Source of the DNA: Roseiarcus sp963809245
GTDB taxonomy: Bacteria > Pseudomonadota > Alphaproteobacteria > Rhizobiales > Beijerinckiaceae
Direction of reading: 5' to 3'
Assembly (NCBI GenBank): GCA_963809245.1
Contig: CAWEIU010000003.1
Span: 310,001-374,000, forward strand
DNA length: 64,000 nucleotides
This document shows positions 33,696 to 42,099 of this stretch, in pieces. The first letter of the stretch is position 1; the number at the start of each line of letters is the position of its first letter. Below the pieces are notes generated by a model, which worked only from the letters and a program-made list of their open reading frames with translations, made no database searches and was not told the DNA's origin. The translations under genes were made by a program, and so were the position numbers.

Positions 33696-34400
33696 ATGCC
33701 CGAAGTCTTTTTCAATGGCCCGGCCGGTCGGCTCGAAGGCCGTTTCCATCCCGCCAAGCAGCGCGGCGCGCCCATCGCGGTGGTGCTGCATCCGCATCCG
33801 CAGTTCGGCGGGACGATGAACAACCAGATCGTCTACAACACCTATTATTCTTTCGCGGAACGCGGTTTTTCCGTATTGCGCTTCAACTTCCGCGGCGTCG
33901 GGCGCTCGCAAGGCGCCTTCGACCACGGTCAGGGCGAATTGTCGGACGCCGCCTCGGCGCTGGATTGGGCGCAGTCGATCAGCCCCGAGGCGCGCGCCTG
34001 CTGGATCGCCGGCGTCTCGTTCGGCTCGTGGATCGGCATGCAGTTGCTGATGCGCCGGCCGGAGATCGAGGGCTTCATTTCGATCGCGCCGCCAGCCAAC
34101 CGCTTCGACTTCAGCTTCCTCGCCCCCTGCCCCTCGTCCGGCCTGTTCGTCCACGGCGACAAGGATCGCGTCGCGCCGCTGAAGGAGGTCCAGGGACTGA
34201 TCGAAAAGCTCAAGACGCAGAAGGGCATCACGATCGAGCACGCTGTGATCGCCAACGCCAACCATTTCTTCGAGGATTGCATCGAGGACTTGCAGGAGAC
34301 GGTCGGCGCCTATCTCGACAAGCGCCTCGGGATGCCGCGCCACGAGCCGGCGCCCACGCGCAAGGATCGGCTCAAGAGCGTGCCGCCCGCCAAGGGATGA
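33696..34400 (+). CDS. alpha/beta hydrolase
   Basis: This 234-residue cytoplasmic hydrolase has the nucleophile elbow GVSFGS (serine at the centre), the oxyanion-region strand VLRFNFRGVGRSQGAF, the acid in LFVHGDKDRVAP, and the catalytic histidine in NANHFFEDC. The HPHPxxGGTMNN start is typical of a family seen beside Fe-S genes in Rhizobiales, but its substrate is unknown. GGAG sits 5 bases before the ATG. It is followed by rnd after 7 bases and may share its transcript. Confidence 0.88.
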   Translation: MPEVFFNGPAGRLEGRFHPAKQRGAPIAVVLHPHPQFGGTMNNQIVYNTYYSFAERGFSVLRFNFRGVGRSQGAFDHGQGELSDAASALDWAQSISPEARACWIAGVSFGSWIGMQLLMRRPEIEGFISIAPPANRFDFSFLAPCPSSGLFVHGDKDRVAPLKEVQGLIEKLKTQKGITIEHAVIANANHFFEDCIEDLQETVGAYLDKRLGMPRHEPAPTRKDRLKSVPPAKG

Positions 34401-34407
34401 TGAAGAC

Positions 34408-35586
34408 GTGACGCTGATTACGACCACGTCCGAACTGGCGCTCGCCTGCCAACGCCTGTCCAGGCATTCCTTTGTCACCGTCGACACCGAGTTCCTGCGC
34501 GAGACGACGTTCTGGCCGATCCTTTGCGTGGTGCAGGTCGCCTCGAGCGACGAGGCGTTGGCGATCGACGCCCTCGCGCCCGGGCTCGACCTGACCCCGC
34601 TGTTCGCGCTGATGGCCGACCCGAACGTCGTCAAGGTGTTCCACGCGGCGCGCCAGGACGTCGAGATCTTCTGGAAGCTCGCTGGACTGGTGCCGGCCCC
34701 GATGTTCGACACGCAGGTCGCGGCGATGGTCTGCGGCTATGGCGACCAGGTTTCATACAGCGAGCTCGTCCAGTCGATCTGCCGCGTCTCGATCGACAAG
34801 TCCTCGCGGTTCACCGACTGGGCGCGACGGCCGCTCGCCGCTGCGCAAATCGAATACGCGATCGGCGACGTCACCTATCTCCGGGACATCTATCGCGCCT
34901 TGCTCGCCCAACTCGAGAAGTCCGGCCGCAAGGCCTGGCTCGACGACGAGATGAAGGTGCTGACTTCCGCCGCGACCTACGAGCAGCATCCCGAGCGCGC
35001 TTGGGAGCGTTTTAAGACGCGCGCCCGCAAGCCTCGCGATCTCGCCGTCCTGATGGACCTCGCCGCCTGGCGGGAAAACGAAGCGCAGACACGGGACGTT
35101 CCGCGCTCGCGCGTGCTGAAGGACGACGTTCTGATCGAAGTGGCCCTCGCCGCGCCGCGCACCGGGGAGGCGCTGGCCAACCTCAGGGCCTTCCCGCGCG
35201 GCATGGAGCGCTCGCGCGCGGGCGAAGAGATCCTGGCCGCCGTCGCGCGCGGCCTCGAGCGTGATCCCAAGACGCTGCCCAAGCTCGAACGGGAGCGGCG
35301 CAACGGCGGGGGATCGGCGGCGACGGTGGAACTGCTCAAGGTTCTGCTGCGCCAGGTCAGCGACGAGAGCGGCGTCGCCGGCAAGATGATCGCGACTGTC
35401 GACGATCTCGAAGCGATCGCCGCCAGCGACAAGGCCGACGTGCCGGCGATGCACGGATGGCGGCGCAAATTGTTCGGCGCCCGGGCGCTCGAACTCAAGC
35501 ACGGCAAGCTCGCCTTGACGGTCGAAGCGGGGCGCGTCGTCGTCCTCGAATGGCGCGAAGCCGAGCCGCCGATTAACCCGCCCTGA
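34408..35586 (+). CDS. rnd: ribonuclease D
   Basis: RNase D trims 3' ends of tRNA precursors. The 392-residue protein begins with the DEDD exonuclease: DTEF at residues 26-29 (Exo I), VFHAARQDVEIF (Exo II) and IGDVTYLRDIY (Exo III). An HRDC domain follows at about 210-290 (LAVLMDLAAWRENEAQTRDVPRSRVLKDDVL). The GTG start lies 7 bases after the hydrolase stop. No signal peptide is present. Confidence 0.93.
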   Translation: MTLITTTSELALACQRLSRHSFVTVDTEFLRETTFWPILCVVQVASSDEALAIDALAPGLDLTPLFALMADPNVVKVFHAARQDVEIFWKLAGLVPAPMFDTQVAAMVCGYGDQVSYSELVQSICRVSIDKSSRFTDWARRPLAAAQIEYAIGDVTYLRDIYRALLAQLEKSGRKAWLDDEMKVLTSAATYEQHPERAWERFKTRARKPRDLAVLMDLAAWRENEAQTRDVPRSRVLKDDVLIEVALAAPRTGEALANLRAFPRGMERSRAGEEILAAVARGLERDPKTLPKLERERRNGGGSAATVELLKVLLRQVSDESGVAGKMIATVDDLEAIAASDKADVPAMHGWRRKLFGARALELKHGKLALTVEAGRVVVLEWREAEPPINPP

Positions 35587-35651
35587 GGGAATTCGGCGCA
35601 TCCTTCTCGGCAAGGCGCGGCCGGTCCGCGCTCCCTCCTCGAGGCCTCTTT

Positions 35652-36893
35652 TTGCCCTCTGCCGCTCCGCTTACGGTCGTCATTGTGCTCGACCACGCCT
35701 CCGTCACCGGCGGTCAAGCGATGGTCGCCTTCGACAGCGCGCGCGGCCTCAAGGCGGCTGGGCATCGGCCGATCGTCTTCGCCGCGGCGGGTCCGATCGA
35801 CCCGTCGCTCGAAGCGTCGGGCGTCGAGGTCGTCTGCCTGAACCAATCCGACATTCTCAGCGACCCCTCGCGCGCCCGGGCCGCAGTCCAGGGCCTCTGG
35901 AACCTTCGCGCCGCACGGGCGCTGAGGGACTTGCTGAAGAGCCTGCCGCGCGAGAACGCCATCGTTCACGTCCACGGCTGGGCGAAGGCGCTTTCCCCAG
36001 CAATCGCCCCGTCGATCGTCCGCTCGGGTTTGCCGGCGGTCTATACGCTGCACGAATATTTTCTCTTCTGCCCGAACGGGGGCTTCTTCGATTATCCCGC
36101 TGGCCGGCAATGCGAGCGCGAGCCGATGTCGCTCGCCTGCCTGTCGCGCAATTGCGACAGCCGCAGCTATGGGCAAAAGCTGTGGCGCTGCGCGCGGCAC
36201 GTCGCGATGCGGCAGGCGGCCGATCTGCCCGCCGCCTTCTCCGACTACGTTCTCATCTCCAAGTTCCAGCGTGATGTGGTCGCCGGCCGCTTACCTGCGA
36301 GCGCGCGTCTGCACGAGGTCTCCAATCCGGTCGATGCGATCGACCTTGGCCCGAAGGACAATCCGGCGAGCGGCGACTTCGTGTTCGTCGGCCGCATCGC
36401 GCGCGAGAAGGGCCCGCTCCTATTCGCCGAGGCGTGCCGGCGCGTTGGCGTCGCGCCGGTCTTCGTCGGCGACGGGCCGCTCGCCGCCGAACTCGCCGCG
36501 ACCTACCCGCAGGCGCGCATCCTCGGCTGGAAGCCGAAGGCCGAGGTTCTGGCGCATATGCGCGCCGCCCGCGCGCTGGTCTTTCCCTCGCTCTGGTACG
36601 AGGGCCAGCCGCTGACCGTGATGGAGGCCAAGGCGATGGGGACGCCTGTCGCCGTCTCCGACGGCTGTGCGGGGCGTGAGGAAATCGAAGACGGCGTCGC
36701 GGGCCTGTGGTTCAAGACCGGCGACCCCGACGCGCTCGCCGGCGCCCTTCACCGACTGAAGGACGACGCGCTGGTCGCGTCCCTCTCCGAGGGCGCTTAT
36801 CGCGCCTTCTGGGCCAATCCTCCCAGCCTCGCCAGACACGTCGAGGGCCTCCTCGCCGTCTACGAACGCGCGATGGCGCAGCGCGCGGCTTAA
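35652..36893 (+). CDS. glycosyltransferase, GT4-like
   Basis: This 413-residue GT-B-fold enzyme transfers a sugar from a nucleotide donor, probably to a cell-surface glycan or glycolipid. The donor-binding C-terminal half is clear: FVGRIAREKGPLLFAEAC, then LVFPSLWYEGQPLTVMEAKAMGTPVAVSD with the E-x7-E-like EGQPLTVMEAKA. The N-terminal acceptor half starts VVIVLDHASVTGGQAMVAFDS. The TTG start has GAGG upstream. It has no other glycan genes beside it, so donor and acceptor are unknown. Confidence 0.87.
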   Translation: MPSAAPLTVVIVLDHASVTGGQAMVAFDSARGLKAAGHRPIVFAAAGPIDPSLEASGVEVVCLNQSDILSDPSRARAAVQGLWNLRAARALRDLLKSLPRENAIVHVHGWAKALSPAIAPSIVRSGLPAVYTLHEYFLFCPNGGFFDYPAGRQCEREPMSLACLSRNCDSRSYGQKLWRCARHVAMRQAADLPAAFSDYVLISKFQRDVVAGRLPASARLHEVSNPVDAIDLGPKDNPASGDFVFVGRIAREKGPLLFAEACRRVGVAPVFVGDGPLAAELAATYPQARILGWKPKAEVLAHMRAARALVFPSLWYEGQPLTVMEAKAMGTPVAVSDGCAGREEIEDGVAGLWFKTGDPDALAGALHRLKDDALVASLSEGAYRAFWANPPSLARHVEGLLAVYERAMAQRAA

Positions 36894-36951
36894 CCCTTTC
36901 GCACGATCGACCCAGCGAATGCCGCGCGTTAACGGGTTTTCGCCGAACGCG

Positions 36952-36967
36952 TAAACGATCTCTTAAC
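36952..36967 (+). promoter_or_regulatory. CtrA-like half-consensus site 1
   Basis: TAAA-N7-TTAAC, one mismatch from the CtrA core TTAA-N7-TTAAC, lies upstream of the cupin gene. A second copy with the same spacing follows 39 bases later. The repeat of the same imperfect form twice is the reason I list it. Confidence 0.35.
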
Positions 36968-36990
36968 GTGCGGCGCCCAGGATCGACCCG

Positions 36991-37006
36991 TAAATTTTTC
37001 CTTAAC
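36991..37006 (+). promoter_or_regulatory. CtrA-like half-consensus site 2
   Basis: TAAA-N7-TTAAC again, with the last base 16 bases before the cupin start at 37022. Bound CtrA here would cover the promoter or leader of the cupin gene. Confidence 0.35.
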
Positions 37007-37021
37007 TTGCGAGCTTTGCCC

Positions 37022-37465
37022 ATGATGTCCCGACCAGGCGCCGACGTCGCCCTCGCTCCCGCGCCGATCGATCCCTCCTGGATCCTGTCGGGCGATCCCA
37101 GGGCGCGCTGCGCGGTCGTCTCCTCCAGCGCTGACCGCGGCGCCTGGACCGTTTTGTGGGAATGCACGTCCGGGCGCTTCACCTGGCGCTACGACATCGA
37201 GGAGACCGTCCATTTCCTCGAGGGCTCGGTCGTCATCGGCGGACCCGGCATGCCCGCGCGTCGCTACGGGGCCGGCGACACGATCCATTTCGCGCGCGGC
37301 GCGGTCGCGACCTGGGAAGTCGAAGGCCTGATTCGCAAGGTGGCTTTCTGCCGGCGCGCCCCGCCGCGCCCGCTCGCCTATCTCTTGCGGATCGCGCGGG
37401 GCCTCCAGCGGCGGCTCAACGCGCTCGCCGGACGCGGGCCGGCGAGCGCTCTCGCCCAAGCCTGA
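37022..37465 (+). CDS. cupin-domain protein
   Basis: This 147-residue protein has a small cupin barrel (ETVHFLEGSVVIGGPGMPARRYGAGDTIHFARGAVATWEVEG), the cupin_3/DUF861-like pattern. The usual metal-ligand histidines are mostly absent from motif 1 (TWRYDIEETVHFLEG), so a metal enzyme function is doubtful. The tail (PPRPLAYLLRIARGLQRRLNALAGRG) is basic and amphipathic. It is separated from the glycosyltransferase by 128 bases containing two CtrA-like elements. Function is unknown. Confidence 0.8.
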   Translation: MMSRPGADVALAPAPIDPSWILSGDPRARCAVVSSSADRGAWTVLWECTSGRFTWRYDIEETVHFLEGSVVIGGPGMPARRYGAGDTIHFARGAVATWEVEGLIRKVAFCRRAPPRPLAYLLRIARGLQRRLNALAGRGPASALAQA

Positions 37466-37507
37466 TTCCCGCGCCTGACCGCTCAAAGCCTCATTGCGGC
37501 GGGGACA

Positions 37508-37567
37508 GAGTCAACGTTCCCTTTTCGTTCGCGCACTCTTTGTGCTAGGGGTGTCTTGACTCGAATC
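37508..37567 (+). promoter_or_regulatory. cluster of three GANTC sites before parE
   Basis: GAGTC at 37508-37512, GACTC at 37558-37562 and GAATC at 37563-37567 lie just ahead of the parE start at 37585, the last two directly adjacent. GANTC is the site of CcrM adenine methylation in alphaproteobacteria, which times some promoters to the cell cycle. Confidence 0.45.
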
Positions 37568-37584
37568 ACAAGCTAGAAATCGGA

Positions 37585-39621
37585 ATGAACGACGATTTGT
37601 TTGGCGGCGCCGCATCTCAGCGCCGCAAGGCTGTTCCCCCCAAGACCCGAGCTCCGGCCGGCCGCACAGGCGCGCTGAGCGAAACCGAATACAACGCCGC
37701 CTCGATCGAAGTGCTCGAGGGGCTGGAGCCGGTGCGCCGGCGCCCGGGCATGTATATCGGCGGCACAGACGCCCACGCGATGCATCACCTCTTCGCCGAG
37801 GTGATCGACAATGCGATGGACGAGGCGGTCGCCGGCTTCGCCACCTTCATCGAAGTGTCGTTCGAGGAGGGCGGCTGGCTCTGCGTCACCGACAACGGTC
37901 GCGGCATGCCGGTCGACCCGCATCCGAAATTTCCCGGCAAGTCGGCGCTCGAAATCATCATGACCAAGCTGCACGCTGGCGGAAAGTTCGACAGCGGCGC
38001 CTATGAGACCTCCGGCGGCCTGCATGGCGTCGGCGTCTCGGTGGTCAACGCGCTCTCGGAGCGCACCGAAGTGGAAGTGGCGCGCGGCCAGACGCTCTAC
38101 CGCCAGGTCTTCGAGCGCGGCCATCCCGTCACCAAGCTCGAGGTGGTCGGCAAGGCGCCCAACCGGCGCGGCACCAAGGTGCGCTTCCGCCCGGACGAGC
38201 AGATTTTCGGCGCGAGCACGAAATTCGATCCGGCGCGCTTGTTCAAGATGACGCGGTCGAAGGCCTATCTCTTCGGCGGCGTCGAGATTCGCTGGCGTTG
38301 CGCGCCCGCTTTGCTCGATTCGCATGGGAAGATCCCCGCCGAGGCGATCTTCCACTTCCCTGGCGGCTTGAAGGACTATCTCGCCGCGGACATCGAGGGC
38401 CAGGAGCCGGTCGTCGACCAGCCGTTCACCGGCAAGGTCGAGAAGGACGGCAAGCACGGCTCCGTCGAATGGGCGATCGCGTGGCTGGCTGCCGAGGACG
38501 GCTTCGTCCACTCCTATTGCAACACCATTCCGACGCCCGACGGCGGCACGCATGAAGCGGGCCTCAGGGTTGCGCTGCTGCGCGGCCTGAAGGATCACGC
38601 CGAACGCATCGGCCAGGCCAAGCGCGCGAGCGCGCTGACCACCGACGACGTGATGTCGGGCTGCGCGGCGCTGATTTCCGTCTTCATCCGCGAGCCGGAG
38701 TTTCAGGGCCAGAACAAAGGCCGCCTGCAGACGGCCGAGGCCTCGCGTATTGTCGACGCGGTGTTGCGCGACGCCTTCGATCATTGGCTGGTCGCGGCGC
38801 CGAGCCAGGCCGCCAAACTGCTGGATCATGCGGTCGAGCGCGCCGAGGAACGGCTGCGCCGGCGCATGGAGAAGGATGTCGCGCGCAAGAGCGCGACGCG
38901 CAAGCTGCGGCTGCCGGGAAAGCTCGCGGATTGCACCAATACTTCCGCGCAAGGCTCTGAACTCTTCATCGTCGAGGGGGATTCGGCCGGCGGCTCCGCC
39001 AAGCAGGCGCGCGACCGCGCCAGCCAGGCGATCCTGCCGCTGCGCGGCAAGATCCTCAACGTCGCCTCGGCGACGCGCGACAAGCTGGCGCAGAACCAGC
39101 AGCTTTCCGACCTCACCCAGGCGCTCGGCGTCGCGTCGGGATCGCACTACCGGTCGTCGGAGCTGCGGTACGACAAGGTCATCATCATGACCGACGCCGA
39201 CGTCGACGGCGCCCACATCGCCTCGTTGCTGATCACGTTCTTCTATCGGCAGACGCCGAAGCTGATCGAAGAGGGCCACCTCTACCTCGCCGTGCCTCCC
39301 CTCTACCGCCTGACGCAGGGGGGCAAGTCGCTCTATGCGCGCGACGACGCCCACAAAGACCAGTTGATGAAGTCCGGCTTTTCCGGCCGCGGCGGGATCG
39401 ACGTCAGCCGGTTCAAAGGCCTCGGCGAAATGTCGATGCGCGACCTGCGCGACACGACGATGGACCCGGCCAAGCGCACGCTGCTGCGCGTCGCTCTCGT
39501 CGACGAAGACAGCGAGGCGACGAAGGACGCGGTCGAGCGGCTGATGGGCACGAAGCCGGAGGCGCGCTTCGCCTTCATCCAGGAGCGGGCGCCCCAGGCG
39601 CGAGAACTGGTCGATATTTGA
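37585..39621 (+). CDS. parE: DNA topoisomerase IV subunit B
   Basis: ParE is the ATPase subunit of topoisomerase IV, which unlinks daughter chromosomes. The 678-residue protein carries the GHKL ATPase signature (EVIDNAMDEAVAG and GRGMPVDPH, then GGLHGVGVSVVNALS) and the Toprim motifs EGDSAGGSAKQARDR and DADVDGAHIASLL. The ending and length fit ParE rather than GyrB. parC is not adjacent. Three GANTC sites lie within 80 bases upstream. Confidence 0.96.
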   Translation: MNDDLFGGAASQRRKAVPPKTRAPAGRTGALSETEYNAASIEVLEGLEPVRRRPGMYIGGTDAHAMHHLFAEVIDNAMDEAVAGFATFIEVSFEEGGWLCVTDNGRGMPVDPHPKFPGKSALEIIMTKLHAGGKFDSGAYETSGGLHGVGVSVVNALSERTEVEVARGQTLYRQVFERGHPVTKLEVVGKAPNRRGTKVRFRPDEQIFGASTKFDPARLFKMTRSKAYLFGGVEIRWRCAPALLDSHGKIPAEAIFHFPGGLKDYLAADIEGQEPVVDQPFTGKVEKDGKHGSVEWAIAWLAAEDGFVHSYCNTIPTPDGGTHEAGLRVALLRGLKDHAERIGQAKRASALTTDDVMSGCAALISVFIREPEFQGQNKGRLQTAEASRIVDAVLRDAFDHWLVAAPSQAAKLLDHAVERAEERLRRRMEKDVARKSATRKLRLPGKLADCTNTSAQGSELFIVEGDSAGGSAKQARDRASQAILPLRGKILNVASATRDKLAQNQQLSDLTQALGVASGSHYRSSELRYDKVIIMTDADVDGAHIASLLITFFYRQTPKLIEEGHLYLAVPPLYRLTQGGKSLYARDDAHKDQLMKSGFSGRGGIDVSRFKGLGEMSMRDLRDTTMDPAKRTLLRVALVDEDSEATKDAVERLMGTKPEARFAFIQERAPQARELVDI

Positions 39622-39720
39622 TCGAGCCCGGCAAGGATTCCTTTACCTTGAACGCGATACCCTTCCGTTGGGCGAGATCCCGGCGGCTCGCATCGGGATC
39701 CCCGCCAGTGCGAGGATGCG

Positions 39721-39996
39721 ATGGATTGGCGTTTCAAAGAACGCGGCTGGGCCAAGCAGATCGAGTTCACCGCCATCGCCGCGATCGCGATGGCGATCGC
39801 CTGCGTCCTCATTGGCCAAACGGCCGAGCGCTACGCCGCCGATACGACCCAAGCCATCGCCCAAGCCGACGCGAAATCGCCAAGCGCCGCGTCTGGTAAA
39901 AACGCCCCGGTATTCAACGCGATTGATTATGCGACGACCGGCGCGCTCAAAGGTCAAACCGTCGTTCTTTCCCCCTGTGAAGCGCAGCATCGCTGA
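39721..39996 (+). CDS. small membrane protein of unknown function
   Basis: This 91-residue protein has one membrane helix (IEFTAIAAIAMAIACVLIG, about residues 14-32). A short periplasmic or cytoplasmic tail follows, with no recognised motif. GCGAGGAT lies just before the ATG. It is a lone gene between parE and the second cold-shock gene. I give it moderate confidence. Confidence 0.5.
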   Translation: MDWRFKERGWAKQIEFTAIAAIAMAIACVLIGQTAERYAADTTQAIAQADAKSPSAASGKNAPVFNAIDYATTGALKGQTVVLSPCEAQHR

Positions 39997-40494
39997 CCTA
40001 TTCGGCTGGAGCGCCCCGAAGGGCGCCAACAAATTCCTCCGTTGCTGTCGTTTTCCTGGGAACCACAGCTTGGGCGGCGAGTTGTGGCGTCGAGGCGAAC
40101 AAAAGCGCGCAAACGGCCTTCAATTGATCTGGCGAAACTGTAAAAGATCGGGTAAGCTAGTTTTGCGCGGTCTATTTGAACGCAGAGCGATGCGGCCGAG
40201 CAGGTTTGGGTGATGCTGTCGATTCGTATTTTCGGTTTGCCGACGGCACGTCGGAGGGAGGGTTCTCCGCCTGCTGGCGCCTCAGACGCTGCGGGCCGAT
40301 TGCAGCGCTTCGGAGAGGGATGCAGCCTTTGACCAGGCTGTCACGAGCGCATGGGCCGACGCCCTTCCTCGATCTCCACACATTTCGACGCGGACGCGTC
40401 ACCGGAAGTCTCGCCGGCGGTCGGCGATGCGGGAGCCGTTTCTGGCTAGGCAGAAACGGAATCAAGGGTTTATTGGGCGGAGAGCTGGTTTCAC
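39997..40494. other. 498-base leader region of the cold-shock gene
   Basis: No supported gene is seen. The frame at 40176-40508 has no ribosome site and overlaps the cold-shock start, so I regard it as spurious. The region probably contains the promoter and a long 5' leader of the double cold-shock gene at 40495; cold-shock messages often have long structured leaders. I did not see a clear single promoter or hairpin that stands out. Confidence 0.45.
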
Positions 40495-41166
40495 ATGAGC
40501 AAGGGTAAGGATTTTCGGGCGCCTCGCAAGCGCGGATTCGACGACGATGGGCCGATGCCTTACGAACCGAAGCCGCGTTCCTCGCGGGGCTTCGGGGGCG
40601 CCCCCGACGGCGGCTTCGGCGGCCCGTCGATGAGCGTCGGTGGCCCTTCCGCCGTGGTCGCGGGACCGACAGTGGATGCGGTCGTCAAATGGTTCAAAGC
40701 GGACAAGGGCTACGGGTTCGTCGAATTGGCCAACGGCCAGGGCGACGCCTTCCTGCACGCGAACGCCCTGCATGCCTCGGGACACGAGAATGTCCCCACG
40801 GGCGCCAAGCTGAAGGTCCTCGTCGGCGCCGGCGCGAAGGGCGCCCAGGTGACGCGGGTGGTCGAGGTGGATGCGACGGGAATCGTCGAGCAGCGGCCGC
40901 AACGCTCGTTTGGCGATTCGCCGCGTCCTCCCCGTCGCGCCGCGCCCGATCCGTCGACCGCAGTGCCGGTGGGCGGCAAGGTCAAATGGTTCGACGACGC
41001 CAAGGGCTTCGGCTTCGTGGCGAGCGACGACGGCGGCAAGGACGTGTTCGTGCACATTTCGGTGCTCGGCCCGGCGGGCATTTCTCATCTGGCGGAAGGC
41101 CAGCATGTGAATATGCGCGTCGTCGACACGCCGAAAGGCCGCGAAGCCATTTCGATCTCGCTCTGA
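40495..41166 (+). CDS. double cold-shock domain protein
   Basis: This 223-residue RNA/DNA-binding protein has a disordered Gly/Arg/Pro-rich N-terminus (to about residue 55). Two cold-shock domains follow: AVVKWFKADKGYGFVELANGQGDAFLHANAL at about 62-92 and GKVKWFDDAKGFGFVASDDGGKDVFVHISVL at about 162-192. An Arg/Pro linker joins them. This is the usual Rhizobiales double-CSD arrangement. A terminator follows its stop at 41184-41218. It has a long untranslated leader upstream. Confidence 0.92.
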   Translation: MSKGKDFRAPRKRGFDDDGPMPYEPKPRSSRGFGGAPDGGFGGPSMSVGGPSAVVAGPTVDAVVKWFKADKGYGFVELANGQGDAFLHANALHASGHENVPTGAKLKVLVGAGAKGAQVTRVVEVDATGIVEQRPQRSFGDSPRPPRRAAPDPSTAVPVGGKVKWFDDAKGFGFVASDDGGKDVFVHISVLGPAGISHLAEGQHVNMRVVDTPKGREAISISL

Positions 41167-41183
41167 GGTCTCTTCGCCGAGAC

Positions 41184-41218
41184 AAGCCGGCCCGTCGCCT
41201 TCGGCGCGGCCGGCTTTT
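41184..41218 (+). terminator. rho-independent terminator after the cold-shock gene
   Basis: The outer stem AAGCCGGCC/GGCCGGCTT encloses an inner stem with a CCTTCGG loop and is followed by TTTT. It begins 18 bases after the stop at 41166. Confidence 0.85.
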
Positions 41219-41265
41219 GCTCGTCCATGAGACCGTGAGCGCTCACCGCGGCCGGGAACCAGCCG

Positions 41266-42099
41266 ATGCAAGCTTCGCGCGACATTCAGCGCCTTCTCGA
41301 CATCATGACCGCGCTGCGCACCCCTGGGAGCGGCTGCCCCTGGGACCTCGAACAGTCGTTCGAGACCATCGTCCCCTACACGATCGAAGAAGCCTATGAG
41401 GTCGCCGACGCGGTCGAGCGCGGCGATTTCGCCGATTTGCGCGACGAACTCGGCGACCTTCTGCTTCAGGTCGTCTTCTATGCCCGCATGGCGGAGGAAA
41501 CCGGTCGCTTCGATTTCGGCGGCGTCGTCGAAGCGATCACCGCCAAACTGATCCGCCGCCATCCCCATGTGTTCGGCGACGCGAACACCCTCTCGCCGGA
41601 GCAGGTCAAGGCGCTCTGGGGCAAGATCAAGACCGAGGAGAAGCGCCTGCGCGCCGCGGAGCGGGCGGCGGTTGGGGCTCCGGTTGGCGAGCCCGCCGGC
41701 GCTCTTGCGGGCGTGCCGACCGCCCTGCCCGCGCTGACGCGCGCGCTCAAGCTCCAGGAAAAGGCCGGCAAGGTCGGGTTCGACTGGAACAATCCGCGCG
41801 CCGTTCTCGCCAAGCTGCGCGAGGAGATTGACGAGATCGAGGTCGAACTCGACGCGGACGACCGGGACAAGGCCGCGAGCGAAGTCGGCGACCTGTTGTT
41901 CGCCGTCGCCAATCTGGCGCGGCATCTCGAAGTCGATCCGGAGAGCGCATTACGCGGCGCCAACGCCAAGTTTCAGCGCCGCTTCGGGCATATCGAAAGA
42001 CGTTTGGCCGAAGAGGGACGAGCGCCGGAAACCGCGAGCCTCGACGATATGGAGGCGTTGTGGAACGAGGCCAAGCGCCTCGAGCGCGCCGGGTCTTGA
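41266..42099 (+). CDS. mazG: nucleoside triphosphate pyrophosphohydrolase
   Basis: MazG hydrolyses NTPs to NMP and pyrophosphate and cleans damaged or surplus nucleotides. The 277-residue protein has two MazG-type helical domains; the first shows the metal-binding set EEAYEVADAVERGDFADLRDELGDLLLQ (residues about 42-69), the second DEIEVELDADDRDKAASEVGDLLFAVANLARH. The two are joined by an Ala/Pro-rich linker. Its stop overlaps the TTG start of the DUF1697 gene by four bases (TTGA). Confidence 0.94.
   Translation: MQASRDIQRLLDIMTALRTPGSGCPWDLEQSFETIVPYTIEEAYEVADAVERGDFADLRDELGDLLLQVVFYARMAEETGRFDFGGVVEAITAKLIRRHPHVFGDANTLSPEQVKALWGKIKTEEKRLRAAERAAVGAPVGEPAGALAGVPTALPALTRALKLQEKAGKVGFDWNNPRAVLAKLREEIDEIEVELDADDRDKAASEVGDLLFAVANLARHLEVDPESALRGANAKFQRRFGHIERRLAEEGRAPETASLDDMEALWNEAKRLERAGS

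Noticed and set aside
37573..39354. Long open frame on the minus strand
   Set aside because: Antisense to parE; same reasons.
40176..40508. 110-codon frame overlapping the cold-shock start
   Set aside because: No ribosome site, no family pattern, and it overlaps a well-supported start; more likely leader RNA.
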